A DNA stretch of 64,000 nt from an uncultured Acidobacteriota bacterium (lineage in GTDB: Bacteria; Acidobacteriota; Blastocatellia; Pyrinomonadales; Pyrinomonadaceae): positions 124,001-188,000 of the forward strand of contig CADEGD010000001.1 of NCBI GenBank assembly GCA_902826795.1, written 5' to 3'. The position numbers and the translations under genes are program-made. This document shows, in pieces, positions 1 through 12,141 of this stretch (the first letter of the stretch is position 1; every line of letters starts with the position of its first letter). A model generated the notes under the pieces. It saw only the letters and a list, made by a program, of their open reading frames with translations, made no database searches and was not told the origin of the DNA.

Positions 1-171
1 AATTACGGTGTCGAACAGCTTGCCGAGCAGATCAGAGATGAAGTTCCGGCAAAGTATCGCGAAGGGGACAGGCTGAGGCTGGTCAATTTCGTGCCGCAGA
101 TAATTGAGTTGACAGCCTCAAGGCAAATTGCGAAAGTTTCACCTGATTGGTACACGGAAATCATAGTTTGA
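1..171 (+). CDS. C-terminal tail of an unidentified protein (cut by window edge)
   Basis: Fifty-six codons are open from the first base to a TGA at 169-171, so this is the end of a gene that begins before the window. The tail is mixed polar/hydrophobic, ends in YTEIIV and shows no motif I recognise. Its stop lies two bases before the likely GTG start of the acetyltransferase that follows, so the two are probably cotranscribed. Relatives of that acetyltransferase can neighbour enolase-superfamily or M20 genes in other bacteria, but the visible tail is too short to support either identity. Confidence 0.55.
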   Translation, partial: NYGVEQLAEQIRDEVPAKYREGDRLRLVNFVPQIIELTASRQIAKVSPDWYTEIIV

Positions 172-173
172 GC

Positions 174-923
174 GTGAAAAATAAGATAGAAATTCGCGAG
201 TGCACGACCCTCGAAGAGCTTGCGGAGTGCGTCGAGCTTCAGCGTGAGGTCTTCGTTTTGCCTGAGGTCGAATTGTCGCCGGTGCGTCACTTTGTGGTGA
301 CGAAAAACGCGGGCGGCTTCACGCTTGGGGCGTACGACGGCGATCGTTTGGCTGGATATGTTCTTAGCGTGCCGGCTTTTCTTCGTGGCGAAAAAGCTTT
401 CTATTCGCACATGACCGGCGTCAGGCGCGAGTATCAAAGCACAGGCGTCGGACGGCGGCTGAAATGGGCCCAGCGTGAACGGGCGATCGAGCTTGGCGTG
501 AAGCTGATCAAGTGGACATTCGAACCGGTAAAGGCTCGCAACGGGTATTTCAATCTCGAAAAGCTCGGTGCGATCGTGACCGAATATGAGCGGAACTTTT
601 ACGGTACCGATTACGCCGTAGACAACGCGACCGGAAAGGGGATCGGACTGCAGAGCGATCGTCTGTTTGCCGAATGGCATCTTGAAAGCGATAAAGTTCA
701 AGCTCTGGCCGCAGGCGAAGAGTGGACTGAAACGCTTACGCCGGCCGCGGAGATCGCGGTGCGAAACGATTGGTCGGAGTTGGTCGAACGCGACCCTGCG
801 GCTGCACTGGAACTGCAGCTTCGTGTGCGGACAGATTTTGAAGACGCTCTTTCACGCGGCCTACACGCGGCGGCCTTCAGACGTGACGATGTCGATCCGG
901 CGTATCTAATGTTTTCGAAATAG
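174..923 (+). CDS. GNAT-family N-acetyltransferase (COG3375-like)
   Basis: This is a predicted acyl-CoA-dependent N-acyltransferase of about 249 residues. The middle of the protein carries the acetyl-CoA-binding signature of the GNAT fold (GVRREYQSTGVGRRLKWAQ), followed by a stretch typical of COG3375 proteins (WTFEPVKARNGYFNLEKLG). I place the start at GTG 174, just after the upstream stop; TTG codons at 147 and 168 are in frame and possible, and none has a clear ribosome-binding site. In Geobacillus a GNAT protein of this general type succinylates D-amino acids for an N-succinylamino-acid racemase, but the substrate here cannot be read from sequence. The Rieske gene follows after 29 bases. 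Confidence 0.8.
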   Translation: MKNKIEIRECTTLEELAECVELQREVFVLPEVELSPVRHFVVTKNAGGFTLGAYDGDRLAGYVLSVPAFLRGEKAFYSHMTGVRREYQSTGVGRRLKWAQRERAIELGVKLIKWTFEPVKARNGYFNLEKLGAIVTEYERNFYGTDYAVDNATGKGIGLQSDRLFAEWHLESDKVQALAAGEEWTETLTPAAEIAVRNDWSELVERDPAAALELQLRVRTDFEDALSRGLHAAAFRRDDVDPAYLMFSK

Positions 924-952
924 GTTTTACTGCAGATTCGAGTTTCCAGTTT

Positions 953-1948
953 GTGTTTCACGTTGATCCGGACATTCGAAAGGCGAAGACGCTGCCGTCG
1001 GAGTTTTACACGGACGAGAAATATTTTGCGCTTTCGAAAGAGAAGATCTTTGCCCGGACGTGGCAGTTTGCTGGACGGGTTTCGGATCTCTCGACTTTGA
1101 CGCCGTTGGACGTGATCGGCGAGCCACTGCTGCTTGCGAAGACCGTTGACGGATTGCGATGCATGTCGAATGTTTGCACGCATCGCGGGAAAATATTGAT
1201 CGAGAAATCGTGTGACGCGAATCTGATCCGCTGCGGATATCATGGACGGCGATTCTTGCTGGATGGAAAGTTTCTCTCGATGCCGGAGTTTGAAGGAGTT
1301 GAGAATTTTCCGACTGAGGCGGACGATTTGACGTCGGTCGAGGTTGCCGACGCGGGTGGATTTGCATTTGTTTCGCTAGATCCGGTCGCTTCGTTGGCCG
1401 AGTTTGTCGATGACGCTGTCATGGTTCCGCTCGGGTCGGGAGAACTTCGACCGAAGACGACGCGTGAGTATCGCGTGAGCGCACATTGGGCTCTTTACTG
1501 CGAGAATTACCTCGAAGGTTTCCATATACCGTTCGTGCACAAATCGCTCAACCAGGTAGTCGATTACGGTTCGTATTCAACGGACCTCTTCAGACGCTTC
1601 AGCGTGCAGACCGGGTATGACGCAGACGCAAATATCGCGGGAAGGTACCTTTTCATCTTCCCAAACACGATGTTCAACTTTTATCCGTGGGGAATTTCGG
1701 TGAATGTAGTGCGTCCGCTATCGCCTTCGGAAACCGTAGTGGAGTTTCTTACCTATGTTTCCGATGAATCGATGGTCGGCGAAGGTGCGGGCGGCGACCT
1801 GCATCGAGTCGAACTGGAAGACGAAGCCGTTGTCGAAAGCGTCCAACGCGGCATCCGTTCTAGGTATTATTCGCACGGCCGATACTCGCCCTCACGCGAG
1901 CAGGGAACACACCATTTTCACCGTTTGATCGCGGAGTTTCTTTCTTGA
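953..1948 (+). CDS. Rieske non-heme iron oxygenase, alpha-subunit type
   Basis: This is a cytoplasmic ring-hydroxylating or choline/carnitine-monooxygenase-like oxygenase subunit of 331 residues starting at GTG 953. The Rieske [2Fe-2S] ligands are visible as C75-x-H77 (NVCTHRG) and C94-x2-H97 (CGYHGR). The mononuclear iron site is NYLEGFHIPFVH, with H191 and H196 as ligands and N185 nearby; an acidic third ligand probably lies in the C-terminal helix near LEDEAVVESVQ. No ferredoxin or reductase gene is beside it, so its electron donor is encoded elsewhere. The length is somewhat short for the family (usually 350-450). The substrate is unknown. It is 29 bases from the acetyltransferase and may share its transcript. 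Confidence 0.85.
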   Translation: MFHVDPDIRKAKTLPSEFYTDEKYFALSKEKIFARTWQFAGRVSDLSTLTPLDVIGEPLLLAKTVDGLRCMSNVCTHRGKILIEKSCDANLIRCGYHGRRFLLDGKFLSMPEFEGVENFPTEADDLTSVEVADAGGFAFVSLDPVASLAEFVDDAVMVPLGSGELRPKTTREYRVSAHWALYCENYLEGFHIPFVHKSLNQVVDYGSYSTDLFRRFSVQTGYDADANIAGRYLFIFPNTMFNFYPWGISVNVVRPLSPSETVVEFLTYVSDESMVGEGAGGDLHRVELEDEAVVESVQRGIRSRYYSHGRYSPSREQGTHHFHRLIAEFLS

Positions 1949-1975
1949 TTGGGAGGTATAACCCGCGTTATACTC
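1945..1975 (+). promoter_or_regulatory. Candidate promoter and palindromic operator of the toxin-antitoxin operon
   Basis: A perfect 7-base inverted repeat (GTATAAC, 1956-1962; GTTATAC, 1967-1973) with a 4-base spacer lies just before the antitoxin ATG at 1982. It overlaps a -10-like TATACT (1970-1975), with TTGATT (1945-1950) as a possible -35 at 19 bases. An operator over the -10 box is the usual arrangement for autoregulated toxin-antitoxin operons whose antitoxin is a ribbon-helix-helix protein. A start about 7 bases after the -10 box would fall on the ATG itself, so the transcript may be leaderless; the only GGAGG lies about 25 bases upstream of the ATG, too far to act. Confidence 0.5.
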
Positions 1976-1981
1976 CTAGTC

Positions 1982-2262
1982 ATGAAAGCAGCAGTATCCG
2001 TTCGCAAGCCGAATAAGAAAATTAAAAATACAAAGACCGCGATTTCAGTACCTCAAGATATTTTCAAGCTTAGTGAAAATCTTGCCAAGAAACTTAATGT
2101 CTCCAGAAGTGCAGTTTTTGCACTTGGCGTACAAAAGCTAGGTGAAGAAATGGACGATAAAAGTCTTATCGAAAATTTGAATGAATACTACTCTAGAAAT
2201 AAGGCCGAACTCGACCCAGTAGTCGTTAAGATGGCCGCGCTTTCATTGCCGAAGGAGGAGTG

Positions 2263-2266
<4 letters not shown>
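1982..2266 (+). CDS. Ribbon-helix-helix antitoxin (MazE-type partner)
   Basis: This is a 94-residue protein with a basic N-terminus, then a ribbon-helix-helix-like segment (about residues 19-55: ISVPQDIFKLSENLAKKL followed by NVSRSAVFALG) and an acidic/polar tail that would bind the toxin. It is expected to bind the palindrome upstream and repress the operon, and to neutralise the MazF-like toxin. I use ATG 1982 instead of an in-frame TTG at 1949, because the longer form would run through the promoter-like palindrome. Its last codons contain the toxin ribosome-binding site (GGAGG), and the genes overlap by four bases, which suggests coupled translation. Name by position and fold; the exact antitoxin family is not certain. 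Confidence 0.82.
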
Positions 2267-6004
<3,738 letters not shown>

Positions 6005-6081
6005 AGTCAGGCATTTCGGATTATTATTGTTTCAAGCTATTTAATCAAGCATTTCAACAATTGTGAGCGTGCGAACGGATA

Positions 6082-7380
6082 ATGAATAACTTCTTCACGG
6101 CAAACATATCTGACGCTGATCCGTTGATCAGTGCGGCGATCGATGATGAGGTGCGGCGGCAGGCGGATGGGCTTGAGCTGATCGCGTCTGAGAATTTTGT
6201 GTCGGAGGCGGTGCTGCAGGCGATGGGCACGGCGTTCACGAACAAGTATGCCGAGGGATATCCGGGCAAGCGGTACTACGGCGGCTGCGAGTTTGCGGAT
6301 GTGGTCGAACAGGCAGCCATCGATAGAGCGAAGCAGATCTTCGGGTGCGAACACGCGAACGTGCAGCCGCATTCGGGTGCTCAGGCAAACATGGCCGTGC
6401 TGCTGACGGCGCTGGAGCATGGCGATCAGATCCTCGGGATGAACCTGTCGCATGGCGGGCATCTCACGCATGGGCATCCGCTAAACTTTTCGGGCATCAA
6501 CTATAAAGTTGCGGATTACGGAGTCGATAAAGAGAGCGAGCAGATCGACTACGACGAGTTGCAGCGGATTGCCGAAGAGAGCCGTCCGAAGCTGCTTATT
6601 TGCGGAGCTTCGGCGTATCCCCGAACCATAGACTTTGCACGTATTGGAGAGATCGCACGCAGCGTCGGGGCGAAGATCATGGCTGACATTGCGCATATCG
6701 CCGGGCTTGTTGCCGTCGGGTTGCATCCGTCACCGATTCCGCATTGCGAGTTCGTAACGACGACGACGCATAAGACGCTTCGCGGGCCGCGCGGCGGGTT
6801 GTCGATGTGCAAGGAAGAGTTTGCGAAGGACCTTGACCGCAGCGTGTTTCCGGGAGTTCAAGGCGGGCCGCTTGTTCACGTCATCGCGGCGAAGGCCGTC
6901 GCGTTTGGCGAGGCGTTGCAGCCAGGATTCAAGACATATCAGCAGCAAGTGCTCGCAAACGCGAAAGCTCTCGCCCAGACACTCGCCGATGGCGGATTGA
7001 GGATCGTTTCGGGTGGAACCGACAATCACCTGATGCTCGTCGACGTCTACATGGACGGCAAGGGCATCACGGGCAAGGCCGCCGAGAAAGCTTTGGACGA
7101 AGTTCACATTACGGTCAACAAAAATACGATCCCGTTCGATACGCAGAAGCCGTTCGTTGCTTCGGGCGTCCGGCTCGGAACACCGGCGTTGACTACGCGC
7201 GGAATGAAAGAAGCAGATATGAAGATCGTCGGCGAGATGATCGCGTCGATAATTCGCGAGCCTGAGTCGGAAGAGGTCCGTGCGAAAGTAAGGAAAGATG
7301 TTGCCGAGCTAACCGCGAAATTCCCAATGTACCCGAACCGCTACAAATCCGGCCAGACTGAGGCTATATCGGCGAGCTAA
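6082..7380 (+). CDS. glyA: Serine hydroxymethyltransferase
   Basis: GlyA is the cytoplasmic PLP enzyme that interconverts serine and glycine and feeds one-carbon units to tetrahydrofolate. The 432-residue protein is full length. The PLP lysine is K231 in the signature [32 protein letters not shown] near the N-terminus and [15 protein letters not shown] are also invariant family stretches. It begins 77 bases from the Fic start on the opposite strand, so the promoter lies in that short divergent gap. The phospholipase-like gene begins one base after its stop and is probably cotranscribed. Confidence 0.97.
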   Translation: MNNFFTANISDADPLISAAIDDEVRRQADGLELIASENFVSEAVLQAMGTAFTNKYAEGYPGKRYYGGCEFADVVEQAAIDRAKQIFGCEHANVQPHSGAQANMAVLLTALEHGDQILGMNLSHGGHLTHGHPLNFSGINYKVADYGVDKESEQIDYDELQRIAEESRPKLLICGASAYPRTIDFARIGEIARSVGAKIMADIAHIAGLVAVGLHPSPIPHCEFVTTTTHKTLRGPRGGLSMCKEEFAKDLDRSVFPGVQGGPLVHVIAAKAVAFGEALQPGFKTYQQQVLANAKALAQTLADGGLRIVSGGTDNHLMLVDVYMDGKGITGKAAEKALDEVHITVNKNTIPFDTQKPFVASGVRLGTPALTTRGMKEADMKIVGEMIASIIREPESEEVRAKVRKDVAELTAKFPMYPNRYKSGQTEAISAS

Positions 7381-7381
7381 T

Positions 7382-7735
7382 ATGCGACGAACCGCACTGA
7401 TCATTCTTGCCGCGACGATCTTCGCAACATCTGTCAATCCACAGATGGCAACGAATGAAGCGCCGTCAGATTTTCGCAGCGACGGATGCTCGATCTTTCC
7501 TGACGGCAACTATCGCGAATGTTGCGAAATTCACGATCTCGACTATTTCCGCGGTGGAACGGCCCGGGAGCGACGGCAATCCGACAGACGGCTCTACCGC
7601 TGCGTTCGTTCGAAAAAAGGCTGGCAGAATGAGATCGCAGCGCCGGTGATGTATCTGGGTGTGCGCGTTTTCGGTGTTTCGATACTTCCGACGCCGTTCA
7701 GGTGGGGATTCGGTAAAAAGAAAAAAGGGAGCTGA
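7382..7735 (+). CDS. Small secreted phospholipase A2-like protein
   Basis: This is a 117-residue protein with a hydrophobic signal peptide (about residues 1-20). The core DGCSIFPDG followed by CCEIHDLDYF matches the secreted phospholipase A2 active site (CCxxHDxxY): C36, C47 and C48 could form disulfides, and H51/D52 would be the catalytic pair. C73 is the other cysteine. A short C-terminal hydrophobic segment (APVMYLGVRVFGVSILP) and a lysine-rich end follow. It would act on phospholipids outside the inner membrane, but the family also contains members of unknown function. It starts one base after glyA. Its TGA abuts the stop of the convergent gene, making a TGATCA. Confidence 0.72.
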   Translation: MRRTALIILAATIFATSVNPQMATNEAPSDFRSDGCSIFPDGNYRECCEIHDLDYFRGGTARERRQSDRRLYRCVRSKKGWQNEIAAPVMYLGVRVFGVSILPTPFRWGFGKKKKGS

Positions 7736-8368
7736 TCACTCCCCTCTCATTTCCTGTTCAAATTCGTACTGCTCCAAAACGTCTCTCGCCTCGTCCGACT
7801 CAAACTCAAAAGCTTTCTGCTCTAGCGAGTTAGCCGCGATGTCCGCGTAGAGTGGATCATCCAGCAGCGGGATAAGAAGCGCCACGGGAAGCATCGCGAG
7901 CGTTTCATAGGCGATCGCTCGGATCTGCGGAACCTCGGTCTGCCTTACAACCTCGGCGATCTCACCAGCCGAGAAACGCTCGGCAAGGCGATCGGAAAGT
8001 GCATCGAGCTTGTTGTAATCGTGCTTTTTGATAGCACGTTCGGCGAGCTGTATAAAGACTTCGGCCGACCCGCTTTGAGCCTCGAGAACGCGAACACATG
8101 TATCGGCCAACTGCGATATCTCGCTTAAAACCTCGCCGTTTCTTCCTGAGGTCGTACTTTTCGATTGTTCGTCAAGAGCGGTGAGCAGGCGGGAAAGTTC
8201 CCAATCGGCGTGAGCGTCGTAAGAATATCTTTGGCTGGGCGTTTGCGTCGGGACGGTCTTCGATTCAAGAACGCCCACTAACATTTTTTTTGTTTCCGGC
8301 CGCAGACCCTCCCAAACGCTGACGATGCCGGTACCGAGATCTTTAATCATCATCTTCAACAAATTCAA
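7736..8368 (-). CDS. Hypothetical helical protein
   Basis: I do not recognise this 210-residue protein. It is predominantly helical and acidic, with no signal peptide and no membrane segment. A middle region (about residues 100-190: AEVFIQLAERAIKKHDYNK, then IRAIAYETLAMLPVAL) resembles TPR- or HEAT-like helical pairs, so a scaffold role is possible. The end is strongly acidic (FESDEARDVLEQYEFEQE). The start could be the ATG at 8368 or an in-frame ATG shortly after (MMIKDLG). It faces the phospholipase-like gene tail to tail with no spacer. Confidence 0.65.
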   Translation of the reverse strand: MNLLKMMIKDLGTGIVSVWEGLRPETKKMLVGVLESKTVPTQTPSQRYSYDAHADWELSRLLTALDEQSKSTTSGRNGEVLSEISQLADTCVRVLEAQSGSAEVFIQLAERAIKKHDYNKLDALSDRLAERFSAGEIAEVVRQTEVPQIRAIAYETLAMLPVALLIPLLDDPLYADIAANSLEQKAFEFESDEARDVLEQYEFEQEMRGE

Positions 8369-8447
8369 GTTTGCTCCCGCGTGAAAGCGTTGTCAAGCAA
8401 CATCAATAAGTAGTGGTAGGAGCGACGAATTCTTCAATTAGTTGAGG

Positions 8448-8798
8448 TCAGTGTGACATCGGCTCGGGGTGCGATCCATCAAACATTCGCTGCTCGGTCT
8501 CACTCAGCAGTGCCTCGCGTTCCTCATCATCAAGAGAATCTTCGATCACGACAACCAGGGCGAACGGCGAACCCGAAAGCCGCCGCAGCTCCCAAGCTTC
8601 CCGATCGGGCAGCGACCGCCGAGAGAACCAGAGTGCCTCGTTGGCGGAAGTTTCAACACGGCGAAGATCGACATTCTGCGCATCGAGGCTCGACTCGAAC
8701 ACCGCGCTCGACGGCGGCGAAAGCAACGCCCGGCGAAGCACCCAATCGTGCTTCGCATACTGGTCGAGTACAGACTTCATCTGTGCTGTATCGATCAT
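8448..8798 (-). CDS. Hypothetical protein, 116 residues
   Basis: This small soluble protein has no motif I can name. It has an alpha/beta look, with a hydrophobic strand FALVVVIED near residue 85 followed by an acidic helix (DSLDDEEREALLSETEQ). Its ATG overlaps the stop of the lipoprotein gene upstream by four bases (8795-8798), so the two are almost certainly cotranscribed and translationally coupled. About 80 bases with nothing recognisable separate it from the next minus-strand gene. Confidence 0.6.
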   Translation of the reverse strand: MIDTAQMKSVLDQYAKHDWVLRRALLSPPSSAVFESSLDAQNVDLRRVETSANEALWFSRRSLPDREAWELRRLSGSPFALVVVIEDSLDDEEREALLSETEQRMFDGSHPEPMSH

Positions 8799-9439
8799 TT
8801 CGGATTGGTGGTGCTTGAGTTTGCCGGCCGCGAATTGGCAGGACCCATATTGGCGTTCTTCATCGCGTTGACGACCGTGGTTTTAGGTGCGACCGCGTTT
8901 GCCGCTATCTGTTCCCGAGCGGCTCTGCCGGGGCCAGGCCGTTTCCAATTTCCGGCTAGGGCGTCACCGACCGCGATCTTCCAGCCCGACCGTTCGCGAA
9001 TAAATGGAAGGTCTTCCCACATCTTGTCGCGAGCATTCCACACTTCGACGGCGCCCATATCTCCGTTCGTGCGTTCGTCGCGAATTTCCGGCAACTTGTC
9101 GGCGAAAGTGGTGGCGGTGAAGCCATTTTTGTAGACTTCCTCGATCGGAACATTGGCCCGCGCGGCTTGGGACTGAGCGGCGGCGATCGAATTTTTCGAG
9201 AACTCTGCTTTGATCGCCTCGGTATTCTTGTTTTTGACCGCCGCGAAAAGGCGCTTGTAAGCCTCGGTAGGCGTGTCGTTTGGATTCGCGGGTGCGGTTG
9301 TCGTCGGCCCGACGTTTTCGCTATTTGCGACGGCAGTCGTATTGCCGCTCGAATTGCTGTTGGATGCCGGATCGCCGCCGCACGCGGCAAAAACCACTGC
9401 AGCGGCGAGGAGCAATAAAAGTGCAAGATGCTTCTTCAT
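8795..9439 (-). CDS. Lipoprotein with a DUF4878-like domain
   Basis: This is a 214-residue predicted lipoprotein. A signal peptide ends in a lipobox with the acylated cysteine C20 (VVFAAC-GG). A low-complexity Asn/Ser/Thr linker (about 22-52) follows, then a small domain (about 55-160: PTEAYKRLFAAVKNKNTEAI, then WEDLPFIRERSGWKIAVGD) that looks like the NTF2-like fold of DUF4878/DUF3828 proteins. The C-terminal tail is Asn/Ala/Pro-rich. It is probably anchored at the outer membrane facing the periplasm. It leads a two-gene unit with the overlapping 116-residue gene. Function unknown. Confidence 0.72.
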   Translation of the reverse strand: MKKHLALLLLLAAAVVFAACGGDPASNSNSSGNTTAVANSENVGPTTTAPANPNDTPTEAYKRLFAAVKNKNTEAIKAEFSKNSIAAAQSQAARANVPIEEVYKNGFTATTFADKLPEIRDERTNGDMGAVEVWNARDKMWEDLPFIRERSGWKIAVGDALAGNWKRPGPGRAAREQIAANAVAPKTTVVNAMKNANMGPANSRPANSSTTNPK

Positions 9440-9500
9440 TTTTGAGTTTTATCCAGAGCGTGTATGTTGAAAAGTATAGTTTTGCATCCGGTTAAAGTCT

Positions 9501-10457
9501 ATGAAGGCTCTTAGAGTCGCGAACGGAGAATTAAGCGTTGCAGAGGTTGATCGTCCATCGGTCGGCGATGAGGCACTTGTTCGCGTCACAACCAGCGGCA
9601 TTTGCAATACGGACCTCGAAATCGTACGCGGCTATGCGGGATTCGAAGGTACGATCGGGCACGAGTTTGTCGGCGTCGTCGAGGAGTCTTCGGGAAAGCC
9701 CGATCTTGTGGGAAAGCGCGTTGTTGGCGAGATAAATGCAGGCTGCGGCAAGTGTGAGCGATGTAATAATAACGATTCTCGACATTGTAATAATCGGACC
9801 GTTCTGGGGATCAAAGGTCGCGATGGCGCTCATGCAGAGTATTTAACGCTGCCTGCTCGTAACCTGATCGAGGTTCCGGCCGGAGTGGCTGATGAGCAGG
9901 CCGTATTCGTGGAGCCGCTTGCGGCAGCGATCGGAATAACGGAGCAAGTAGAAGTCGGGCCGGATACGTCAGTCGCCGTGATCGGAGACGGAAAGCTCGG
10001 GCTTTTGTGTGCGTTCGCGATGTCGCTTAGAACGCAGAACCTGATCATCGTCGGCAAACACGAGGAAAAGCTCGAGCTCGCTGAAGCACGTGATATCGAG
10101 GCCGTTTGGCTGCCCACGATCGGGAAGTTTGATCCGGTGTTCGATGTTGTGATCGAAGCGAGCGGTTCGGAGTCGGGATTCGCTCTGGCCCTTGATATGG
10201 TGAAGCCGCGTGGAAAGATCGTGCTGAAATCGACCTTCAGCGGTAAGCCGCCGTGGGAAGCGTGGCGTGTTGTAGTGGATGAGATAACTATTGTCGGATC
10301 GCGATGCGGGAGGTTCGAGCCGGCATTGAAGGCATTAAACGACGGCAAGATCGATCTCGCGGATATGATCTCGGCGCGGATGCCCCTCTCGCGTGGCGTG
10401 GAAGCCATGGCCGAGGCTCGAAAAAAAGGGGTAGTGAAAGTTCTGCTCAAAATGTAG
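9501..10457 (+). CDS. Zinc-dependent medium-chain alcohol dehydrogenase
   Basis: This is a 318-residue NAD(P)-dependent dehydrogenase of the MDR superfamily. The catalytic zinc site is seen in SGICNTDLEI and GHEFVGVV; the structural zinc lobe is C-x2-C-x2-C-x7-C (CGKCERCNNN followed by DSRHC). The Rossmann segment is VAVIGDGKLGLLCAFAM. It is a little shorter than the usual 340-350 residues, mainly in loops. The substrate may be an alcohol or polyol (threonine/sorbitol dehydrogenase-like), which the sequence does not settle. It diverges from the lipoprotein gene over a 61-base gap and is followed by the protease after 89 bases. Confidence 0.85.
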   Translation: MKALRVANGELSVAEVDRPSVGDEALVRVTTSGICNTDLEIVRGYAGFEGTIGHEFVGVVEESSGKPDLVGKRVVGEINAGCGKCERCNNNDSRHCNNRTVLGIKGRDGAHAEYLTLPARNLIEVPAGVADEQAVFVEPLAAAIGITEQVEVGPDTSVAVIGDGKLGLLCAFAMSLRTQNLIIVGKHEEKLELAEARDIEAVWLPTIGKFDPVFDVVIEASGSESGFALALDMVKPRGKIVLKSTFSGKPPWEAWRVVVDEITIVGSRCGRFEPALKALNDGKIDLADMISARMPLSRGVEAMAEARKKGVVKVLLKM

Positions 10458-10491
10458 CTCTCACATTTTGTCTCGTGTTCAAGTGTGCGTT

Positions 10492-10500
10492 TGGTATACT
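10492..10500 (+). promoter_or_regulatory. Candidate extended -10 promoter for the HtrA gene
   Basis: TATACT at 10495-10500 is preceded by TGG (10492-10494), which fits an extended -10 element. No -35 box at good spacing is visible. It lies 47 bases before the ATG of the protease, and a GGGAG ribosome-binding site (10534-10538) sits in the predicted leader. The assignment rests on sequence likeness only. Confidence 0.35.
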
Positions 10501-10546
10501 GAGTCAACATAAACCCCGCATTTCTCTGTTTTTGGGAGACGCACTT

Positions 10547-12046
10547 ATGTTTAAAAAATCACTGGTAGCTATTGCACCGACCCCAATCTTAATAATTCTT
10601 ACCGCTCTTTCTTCTATTGTCGGCATCACGGCGCAAACTCCCAGTTCGGCCTCGCTTCTTTCCGATTCTTTCGCCGAGGTCGCAAAGAAGGTGGAGCCGG
10701 CGGTTGTGAGCATCGACGCGAAAAGCAAGACGGCAGAGAATAACGCTCGCGGAAGTGCGGTGCCGACAGATCCTGACGAGATCCTCGATTTTCTCAGGCG
10801 CCAATCGCGCAGGCCAACTTTTGCGGTAGGAAGCGGATTTATCGTCGAAAAAAGCGGCTACATTTTGACTAACGCACACGTCGTGAAAGATGCAGCGAAG
10901 ATAACGGTCCGGCTGGAGTCGGGCGGAGAGTTTGTCGCGAAGGTCGTGGGGCTTGACGACGAAACGGATCTTGCCGTCTTAAAGATCGAGACTGGAAAGG
11001 AACTGCCAACCGTGAATCTCGGCAATTCCGACGGAGCTCGCGTTGGTGAATGGGTGCTTGCTATAGGGTCGCCGTTCGGATTGGCGAGGACCGTGACAGC
11101 CGGAATTGTTTCGCAGACCAATCGCGACACGCCCGGAAATTCAGTCTTTCAGCGTTTTATTCAAACGGACGCGGCAATCAATCGAGGAAATTCCGGTGGT
11201 CCGCTTGTCAACATGAAAGGTGAGGTGATCGGCGTCAATTCGCAGATCGCTACGTCGACCGGCGATTACAACGGCGTTGGGTTCGCCTTGCCGTCAAACG
11301 AAGCAAAGTACGTTTACGATCACCTGATCCAGCATGGCCGCGTGCGTCGAGGATATCTTGGAGTCGCGCTCGAATCGGTCAGGGCTGAGTTTGCGAAGGT
11401 TTACAGTTTGCCGGAAGCGAAGGGCGCTATTGTTACCGACGTTCGTGATATGAGTTCCGGAGCCGGAGTCGCGGGGCTGAAGGCTGGCGATATCATCACG
11501 ACTTTCAAGGGACAAAAGGTTGCGGATGCGGCTGATCTAATAGCTAAGGTGGCTGCGACCTCGCCAAATGAAACGGTGGCGGTCGATTATCTTAGGGAGA
11601 ACAGCACGACGTTCGAAAGGCGAACTGCGCAAGTGAAGCTCGGCGAACGCCCGATCGCGCGCCGAGCGGCAGATGAGCCCGAACCGGTCAAACTTCCGAT
11701 CGATGCGAAAAAGGAAGATTCGAAGCCGTTCGGCTTGACGGTCAGCGACCTCACGGCGACTCTCGCGGCGACTTACAAGCTCGAAGGCCAGAAGGGAGCT
11801 CTCGTTAAAGAGATCAATCCGGATAGCTTTATCGCCGAGGTGAAGTCAGCGAACGGCGTTAGTGCGGCCCTCGGTGCGGGCGATCTCATCCAGAGGATAA
11901 ATCGCGTCAGCGTTTTGGATACGAAGGCTTTTCTCGAGGTCGCTCGAAAACTGCAAAAGGGTGATGCGGTCGTGCTTCACGTGCTGACCTATGACCCTGA
12001 GAAGAGTCGTCCGGCGATGCGGGTGGTGCAGTTTACCGTACAATAA
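10547..12046 (+). CDS. htrA: HtrA/DegP-family periplasmic serine protease
   Basis: This is a periplasmic protease/chaperone of 499 residues that would degrade damaged envelope proteins. A signal peptide (about 1-30) precedes a trypsin-like domain with the triad H111 (TNAHVVKD), D141 (DETDLAVLKI) and S216 (NRGNSGGPL). Two PDZ domains follow (about 285-380, GYLGVALESVRAEFAKVY; and about 400-499). I choose ATG 10547, which has GGGAG ten bases upstream and starts a clean signal peptide; the frame is open further upstream but overlaps the dehydrogenase. The second PDZ is more divergent and may bind regulators or substrates. Confidence 0.93.
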   Translation: MFKKSLVAIAPTPILIILTALSSIVGITAQTPSSASLLSDSFAEVAKKVEPAVVSIDAKSKTAENNARGSAVPTDPDEILDFLRRQSRRPTFAVGSGFIVEKSGYILTNAHVVKDAAKITVRLESGGEFVAKVVGLDDETDLAVLKIETGKELPTVNLGNSDGARVGEWVLAIGSPFGLARTVTAGIVSQTNRDTPGNSVFQRFIQTDAAINRGNSGGPLVNMKGEVIGVNSQIATSTGDYNGVGFALPSNEAKYVYDHLIQHGRVRRGYLGVALESVRAEFAKVYSLPEAKGAIVTDVRDMSSGAGVAGLKAGDIITTFKGQKVADAADLIAKVAATSPNETVAVDYLRENSTTFERRTAQVKLGERPIARRAADEPEPVKLPIDAKKEDSKPFGLTVSDLTATLAATYKLEGQKGALVKEINPDSFIAEVKSANGVSAALGAGDLIQRINRVSVLDTKAFLEVARKLQKGDAVVLHVLTYDPEKSRPAMRVVQFTVQ

Positions 12047-12141
12047 ATAACGTTCCAAGCTTCAAGTTAGAAAGTTCCAAGTCGTCCCGATCATGCGGAT
12101 GGTTTGGGACTTTTGCCTTACGGCTATAGACTCTTAAAAAT

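Noticed and set aside
1949..1981. Longer antitoxin start at TTG 1949
   Set aside because: The extra residues would be encoded by the operator palindrome and -10-like box; ATG 1982 fits domain and control layout better.
10304..10546. N-terminal extension of the HtrA protein
   Set aside because: It would overlap the dehydrogenase gene out of frame; ATG 10547 has a ribosome-binding site and starts the signal peptide.
12047..12141. Possible terminator after htrA (GTCCC...GGGAC)
   Set aside because: The stem is only about five base pairs with a long loop and a weak T-run; not reported as a feature.
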